From contig CANFHX010000004.1 in the NCBI GenBank assembly GCA_947446865.1, forward strand, positions 69,901 to 133,900: 64,000 bases of DNA, written 5' to 3'. Positions 59,725 through 64,000 of this stretch are shown here, one piece after another. This DNA comes from Flavobacteriaceae bacterium. GTDB lineage: Bacteria; Bacteroidota; Bacteroidia; Flavobacteriales; Flavobacteriaceae. The notes beneath the pieces are model-generated. The model had not been told where the DNA came from and ran no database searches. It was given only the letters and a program-made list of their open reading frames with translations. The translations under genes and the position numbers were made by a program. Position 1 is the stretch's first letter. Each line of letters starts with the position of its first letter.

Positions 59725-61578
59725 ATGAGAAAAATTATTTTAGGAATTGCTATAGCAACTTTGTTTTTTAGTTATCAGCCAAACGCAATGGCACAATCTA
59801 AAAAGAACCAACAAGTAGTTGTGGTAATTGACCTCAACAATACAAAGGACGACAAAGTACAAGTTACTGTTTCGGCTCCTACAATAACCACCAACGAAAT
59901 TGTGTACCATATTCCTAAAATTATTCCGGGAACCTATTCGGTGGATGATTATGGCAAATTCATTGACGACCTAAAAGCAGTGGATTCTAAAGGTGCTTCT
60001 CTTGAAGTAACCAAACTAGACGACGATTCTTGGAGCATCAAAAACGCTACCAAACTAGACAAAATTTCCTATTGGGTTAACGATACTTTCGATATTGAAA
60101 GTGGAGGCGGTTTTGGTAAAGGAGTATTTTCTCCTGCTGGAACTAATATCGTAGAAGGCAAGAATTTTCTATTGAACAACCACGGTTTTGTTGGATATTT
60201 TGATGCTAAAAAAGACCTAACTTATAATGTAACAGTAACGCATCCGGAAACACTTTTTGGTGCTACTTCGTTGGTAGATTCGGATAGCAGTACCACTTCC
60301 GATACTTTCGTTGTTTCAAGATATAACGATTTGGTTGACAATCCAATTATGTATTCTGCTCCCGATTATACAACTTTTAACGTTGATGGAATGGATATTT
60401 TATTTAGTGTGTATTCGCCAAACGGAAAACATACCGCCAAAGATTTATCTCCCGAATTAGAGAAATGTATGCGTGCCCAAAAGAAATTTCTTGGAGCAAT
60501 AAATACCAACAAACGCTATACGGTTTTATTATATTTATCGGATATGAAAGCCAAAGATGCTAGAGGTTTTGGCGCACTAGAACACAATAGTTCCACGTCG
60601 GTAGTTTTTCCAGAAATGATGCCTAATTCGGCTCTTGGAAAAGAATTAATTGATGTAGTTTCTCATGAGTTTTTTCACATTGTAACGCCACTTGGAGTTC
60701 ATTCGAATGAGATTCATTATTTTGATTTTAACACCCCTAAAATGTCACAACATTTATGGATGTACGAAGGAGTTACCGAATATTTTGCGAATCTTTTTCA
60801 AGTCAATCAAGGACTTATTGATGAAGATGCTTTTTACAAACGAATGGCAGGTAAAATCAACAATTCAAAACGATTAGATGACACTATGCCGTTCACCACT
60901 ATGAGTGAAAATGTATTAGTAGAGCCTTATAAAGAGCAGTATTTAAACGTATACGAAAAAGGTGCCTTAATTGGAATGTGTATTGACATTATTATCCGTG
61001 AAAAAAGCAATGGACAAAAAGGTATTTTAGATTTAATGCAAAAACTAACCAACGAATATGGTCCTAAAAAACCATTTAACGATAGCGAACTTTTTGGTAA
61101 AATTACCGAACTAACCTACCCCGAAGTAGGAAGCTTCTTAACGACTTATGTATCGGGAACCACCCCTATTCCGTATGCAGATTATTTTGCGAAAATGGGA
61201 ATTGCAAAAACTAAAATCCAAAAAGCAAGCAATCCGTTTATGAATAAAAAATCAGGTGGAATTACTGGCACTTCTGATAAAGAAATTAAAGTGAAAGCCA
61301 ATACCGAATTAAGTCCGTTTTTAACAACTTTAGGATTAAAAGGAGACGATATTATTACTGCTATAAATGGAACCGAATATACTTTGGATCAAATATCAGA
61401 AATGATGACTGCGGCACAAAAATGGAAAGAAGGCGATACAGTTACCATGAAAATTAAACGTGATGGAAAAGAACTTACCCTTTCGGGGAAAGTAATCTTA
61501 TCATACGAAGAATCGGAAGGATACCATACTGTAGACGCTTCTAAAAACACCTTGAAAGAAGCCTGGTTAAAAGGATAA
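59725..61578 (+). CDS. M61 family metallopeptidase with PDZ domain
   Basis: A 617-residue exported zinc aminopeptidase of the M61 (glycyl aminopeptidase) family. Signal peptide about 1-23 (NAMAQ). The zinc site is HEFFH (314-318) with the third ligand Glu in the WMYEGVTEY block (345-353). A C-terminal PDZ-like domain (about 515-600) is present, with GDDIITAINGTEY. It may trim peptides in the periplasm or at the surface. There is no T9SS tail. Confidence 0.95.
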   Translation: MRKIILGIAIATLFFSYQPNAMAQSKKNQQVVVVIDLNNTKDDKVQVTVSAPTITTNEIVYHIPKIIPGTYSVDDYGKFIDDLKAVDSKGASLEVTKLDDDSWSIKNATKLDKISYWVNDTFDIESGGGFGKGVFSPAGTNIVEGKNFLLNNHGFVGYFDAKKDLTYNVTVTHPETLFGATSLVDSDSSTTSDTFVVSRYNDLVDNPIMYSAPDYTTFNVDGMDILFSVYSPNGKHTAKDLSPELEKCMRAQKKFLGAINTNKRYTVLLYLSDMKAKDARGFGALEHNSSTSVVFPEMMPNSALGKELIDVVSHEFFHIVTPLGVHSNEIHYFDFNTPKMSQHLWMYEGVTEYFANLFQVNQGLIDEDAFYKRMAGKINNSKRLDDTMPFTTMSENVLVEPYKEQYLNVYEKGALIGMCIDIIIREKSNGQKGILDLMQKLTNEYGPKKPFNDSELFGKITELTYPEVGSFLTTYVSGTTPIPYADYFAKMGIAKTKIQKASNPFMNKKSGGITGTSDKEIKVKANTELSPFLTTLGLKGDDIITAINGTEYTLDQISEMMTAAQKWKEGDTVTMKIKRDGKELTLSGKVILSYEESEGYHTVDASKNTLKEAWLKG

Positions 61579-61594
61579 TACTTTCTTTTCAAAA

Positions 61595-61720
61595 CGAATT
61601 ACACGAATAATTTATGCGCTTATTCGCTATCTTTAAAGAATTACTATACCTGTGGCGAAAGCTAGAATTGGTGTAATCCAATTATTAACTACAATAATTA
61701 GTGAAAATTAGTGTAATTCG
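61595..61720. repeat. Intergenic inverted repeat with periodic arms
   Basis: The left arm CGAATTACACGAATAATTT (61595-61613) and the right arm (AAATTAGTGTAATTCG, 61705-61720, preceded by another ATTAGTG) are reverse complements apart from a short indel, with 91 nt between them. The arms are themselves 9-10 bp repeats (ATTACACGAAT, AATTAGTGAA). No reading frame. Confidence 0.6.
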
Positions 61721-61739
61721 TGTCAAACTCTTTATTATT

Positions 61740-61772
61740 AAATCCTCTTTTTATGTTATAAATTGAGGATTT
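61740..61772 (+). terminator. Hairpin terminator
   Basis: An 8-bp perfect stem (61740-61747 with 61765-61772), 17-nt loop, T-run after. Confidence 0.7.
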
Positions 61773-61801
61773 TTTTATTATTTTGCCGAAAATAAAAAAC
61801 C

Positions 61802-62518
61802 ATGCAAAAAACACTTATAGCCTTATTCGCTTTAGCCTTACTTTCCTCTTGTTCTGAAAAGAAAACCGATAAAAATCTGCACATTACTGGGTTTATTAAA
61901 GGATTTAAAAAAGGAACTTTATACATACAACGCATTAAAGACACTACACTTGTAGCAATTGACACTATAAAAATTGATGGGGATTCCCACTTTAGAAGTG
62001 ATTTAAAAATTGATTCCCCTGAAATGTTGTATCTGTTTATTGATAGAGGTGTAACTAATTCGATAGATAACAACCTGCCATTTTTTGTAGAACCAGGAAA
62101 CATTAAAATTGAATCTTCTTTAGAGTTTTTTACTGCCGATGCTAAAATATCAGGATCTAAAAACCAAGAATTGTACGACGAATACAAAAAAGTAGTTTCG
62201 CGTTATGTAGATCAAAATTTAGATTTAATTCAAAAAAGATTTACAGCCTATAAAGATAAAAATACTGCTGAATTGGATAAAATTCAAGAAGAGCAAGACA
62301 ACGTATTGAAAAGAAAATATTTGTACACCACCAACTTTGCAGTTAACCATGCCGACTATGATGTAGCTCCTTATGTTGCAGTTGCTGAGATTTATGATAT
62401 TAATTTAAAGTATTTAGATACCATTCAAAAATCGATGACACCAAAAATTGCTAAATCGCTTTATGGTAAAAAGCTAAACACATTAATTCAGGAAAGAAAG
62501 AAATTAGAAACCAAATAG
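61802..62518 (+). CDS. DUF4369 domain-containing lipoprotein
   Basis: A 238-residue lipoprotein (lipobox LSSC, Cys17) with an N-terminal DUF4369 domain (about 25-140: ITGFIKGFKKGTLYIQRIKDTTLVAIDTIKIDGDSHF) and a helical C-terminus. In Bacteroidetes this domain usually precedes a thioredoxin or TlpA/AhpC-type redox domain; here that domain is absent, so it is a stand-alone form. Function unknown. A bidirectional terminator follows. Confidence 0.9.
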   Translation: MQKTLIALFALALLSSCSEKKTDKNLHITGFIKGFKKGTLYIQRIKDTTLVAIDTIKIDGDSHFRSDLKIDSPEMLYLFIDRGVTNSIDNNLPFFVEPGNIKIESSLEFFTADAKISGSKNQELYDEYKKVVSRYVDQNLDLIQKRFTAYKDKNTAELDKIQEEQDNVLKRKYLYTTNFAVNHADYDVAPYVAVAEIYDINLKYLDTIQKSMTPKIAKSLYGKKLNTLIQERKKLETK

Positions 62519-62521
62519 TCC

Positions 62522-62559
62522 AAAAAAAATCCCGTTCTAGCTAGAACGGGATTTTTTTT
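62522..62559. terminator. Bidirectional palindromic terminator
   Basis: A 38-bp perfect palindrome (62522-62559) gives a 17-bp effective stem with an A-run and a T-run at its ends. It lies between the convergent genes ending at 62518 and 62563. Confidence 0.93.
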
Positions 62560-62562
62560 ATT

Positions 62563-63576
62563 TTAATGACAGGCAGGATCTATATGTTTCCTAACTCGGT
62601 TAGGATCTGTAGTTAAACCACCACAATCCGGAATCATATTATATAAATACAAACCACCTAATGGGTTTTTTATCTCTACTCTAGTCAAGACATGGTCGCC
62701 ATCATCATCAATGTCATACATATTTACATAACCATCGCGATCGATATCATACAACTCTGTTGCATCGGGAATTCCATCTCCATTAGAATCATACAACGTA
62801 GTTGAAGTATCAATAGAACCGTCACCATTATAATCATTTCCTAATGGATTCTCTTTCCATCTAATAAGAGGATTAACAATAGGGTCTAACTTTCTTTCAT
62901 CTTTAGATAATACTCCATCACCATCTTGATCACGGTAACGTAATTCGTATAATTTGAAACTAAAAATAATAGGAGAATAAGAAGGAATATTTCCTGCAGA
63001 ACTACTGTAATAAGCTAATCCTGAAGGCAAAAACATTACACCAGCACCAAAATTATCAAATGTAGTTCCATTACCACCTGTTCCAGGAGTATAAGTTCCT
63101 GTATGAAAATTAGTAATAATGTGTGACCAACCTGAAATAACTTCAGGTAATCTAAACCATGTTGGAGTAATGGCTTGGTCAAAGGTAGCACTTTTTAAAA
63201 GGTTAATTCCTTTATAAGCAACATTTACAGAATCTACTTGTGTTGGTCTGTTTTTTGTTCCTTCTCTAAATTTTATGAAATATATTTTATAATGTACCCC
63301 ATTTTGTAAAACTGTTGTGTCGCTTAAATGAAATGCTGTATCGGTTCTAATAGACGAATGCCCACCAGTTGGCACCAAAGTATCAAAAGTAACATTGTAA
63401 TCTGCATCACGTGTAATGTAATGGGTATCAATATAGGTATTGATCAATGCTAAGTCGGCAGTGTACTGTTCTGTATAATCTCTTAATGGCTCTATATCAG
63501 TTCCACTACTCTTAGAACAGGACGCCACCACCACACAAATAACAAAAACCGAAAGTATTTTAAAAAATTTATTCAT
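62563..63576 (-). CDS. FKBP-like lipoprotein with EF-hand-type calcium motifs
   Basis: A 337-residue lipoprotein (lipobox VASC, Cys20). An FKBP-like domain (about 60-215) has TPTWFRLPEVISGWSHIITNFHTG, FDNFGAGVMFLPSGLAYYS and PIIFSFKLYELRY. The C-terminus holds four EF-hand or thrombospondin-3-like Asp-rich loops: DQDGDGVLSKDE, DSNGDGIPD, DIDRDGYVN and DDDGDHVLTRVE. It ends in the HIDPACH tail common in flavobacterial FkpA-like proteins. It is probably a calcium-binding periplasmic isomerase, but several active-site aromatic residues could not be confirmed. Confidence 0.88.
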   Translation of the reverse strand: MNKFFKILSVFVICVVVASCSKSSGTDIEPLRDYTEQYTADLALINTYIDTHYITRDADYNVTFDTLVPTGGHSSIRTDTAFHLSDTTVLQNGVHYKIYFIKFREGTKNRPTQVDSVNVAYKGINLLKSATFDQAITPTWFRLPEVISGWSHIITNFHTGTYTPGTGGNGTTFDNFGAGVMFLPSGLAYYSSSAGNIPSYSPIIFSFKLYELRYRDQDGDGVLSKDERKLDPIVNPLIRWKENPLGNDYNGDGSIDTSTTLYDSNGDGIPDATELYDIDRDGYVNMYDIDDDGDHVLTRVEIKNPLGGLYLYNMIPDCGGLTTDPNRVRKHIDPACH

Positions 63577-63615
63577 TATTAATCCAATTTAGGTGCGCAA
63601 GATACAATATTGATT

Positions 63616-63623
63616 TATTTTTG
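63616..63623 (+). promoter_or_regulatory. -7 box of the S4-domain gene
   Basis: TATTTTTG, perfect TAnnTTTG, 33 nt before the ATG at 63656. No good -33 TTG. Confidence 0.5.
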
Positions 63624-63655
63624 TAAACTATTTAACGTTGATTTTAGATAATTTT

Positions 63656-64000
63656 ATGAGAGTAGATAAATATTTATGGTGCGTGCGCTATTATAAAACC
63701 CGAAATATGGTTACCGAAGCTTGCAAAAAAAACCACATAACCGTAAATGGTCAAGTGGCAAAGGCTTCTAGGGAAGTTTTTCCGAGTGATAAAATCACCT
63801 TTAGAAAAGACCAAATTGTACATATTATTTCGGTTCTAGATATTCCTGCCAACCGGGTGGGCGCTAAACTAGTGGACATCTATAGAAAAGACGACACCCC
63901 TGCCGAATCGTTTGCCCATTTGGAACTTTTAAAATTATCCAAAGAGCATTATAGAAAAACAGGAACTGGACGTCCTACCAAAAAAGACCGTAGAGATTTA
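63656..64000 (+). CDS. S4-domain RNA-binding protein, HslR-like (cut by window edge)
   Basis: 115 residues are visible, running off the right edge without a stop. It starts MRVDKYLWCVRYYKTRNM, then VTEACKKNHITVNGQVAKASREVFPSDKITFRK, the S4 fold of HslR/YrfH proteins that bind stalled 50S ribosomes under heat stress. The C-terminal GRPTKKDRRDL is typical of the family tail (RPTKRDRR). Family length is about 125-135 residues, so only the last few are missing. Confidence 0.93.
   Translation, partial: MRVDKYLWCVRYYKTRNMVTEACKKNHITVNGQVAKASREVFPSDKITFRKDQIVHIISVLDIPANRVGAKLVDIYRKDDTPAESFAHLELLKLSKEHYRKTGTGRPTKKDRRDL

Noticed and set aside
1..64000. tRNA or rRNA genes
   Set aside because: I saw no cloverleaf-like or ribosomal sequence in the intergenic regions on either strand.

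Overview
The window looks like the chromosome of a member of the Flavobacteriaceae, most likely Flavobacterium or a close relative. The evidence is low GC (roughly a third), the gliding lipoprotein GldI, three proteins with type IX secretion (T9SS type A) C-terminal tails, bacillithiol synthase BshA, a long SecA with no zinc-binding tail, many lipoproteins with a Cys lipobox, and repeated -7 boxes of the Bacteroidetes form TAnnTTTG. There is no phage, insertion sequence, CRISPR array, rRNA or tRNA. No gene-free stretch exceeds 300 bp.

Layout. 1-8.7 kb: an SDR/photolyase pair, transaldolase, a second SDR, two tandem T9SS paralogues, and a dicarboxylate symporter abutting aroC. 8.8-19.8 kb: a lipoprotein gene, then a nine-gene minus-strand run from an N-acetylmuramoyl-L-alanine amidase through MlaD, a 4Fe-4S membrane protein, a HAD-like protein, a CCG-domain protein and a GH3/serine-hydrolase fusion to bshA and a small lipoprotein. 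19.8-23 kb: lptD and ridA. 23-29.2 kb (minus): an EEP phosphatase, two rhomboids, mutL, ribH and a TPR protein. 29.3-34.9 kb: recF, a rhodanese-thioredoxin lipoprotein, DUF2461, a methyltransferase, then a probably inserted RCC1-propeller T9SS gene and a MntA-HepT toxin-antitoxin pair. 35-41 kb: an ABC ATPase, cobalamin adenosyltransferase, DUF2795, secA and a helical protein. 41-51 kb: GH13 amylase, a class III aminotransferase, TPR-TonB-aroE, DUF349 and hemN. 51-64 kb: an unlisted 50-residue gene, crcB, an NrnA-like gene, gldI with two fused cyclophilin-FKBP isomerases, aquaporin, alkB, an M61 peptidase, a DUF4369 lipoprotein, an FKBP-like lipoprotein, and a truncated S4 RNA-binding protein at the right edge.

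Many genes serve envelope building and protein quality control: LptD, MlaD, the amidase, the GH3 fusion, GldI, the isomerases, the rhomboids and SecA.

The most unusual signal is non-coding. At least ten spacers, plus one coding region, carry tandem repeats with a strict 7-nt period but different unit sequences. In eight cases the heptads follow directly, in register, from the base after the stop codon of the upstream gene. In most of these arrays each unit carries a stop triplet, so about 21 nt supplies stops in all three frames. The second notable signal is a 76-bp imperfect direct repeat of the methyltransferase 3' end that brackets the RCC1 gene, which is the mark of an insertion by recombination.
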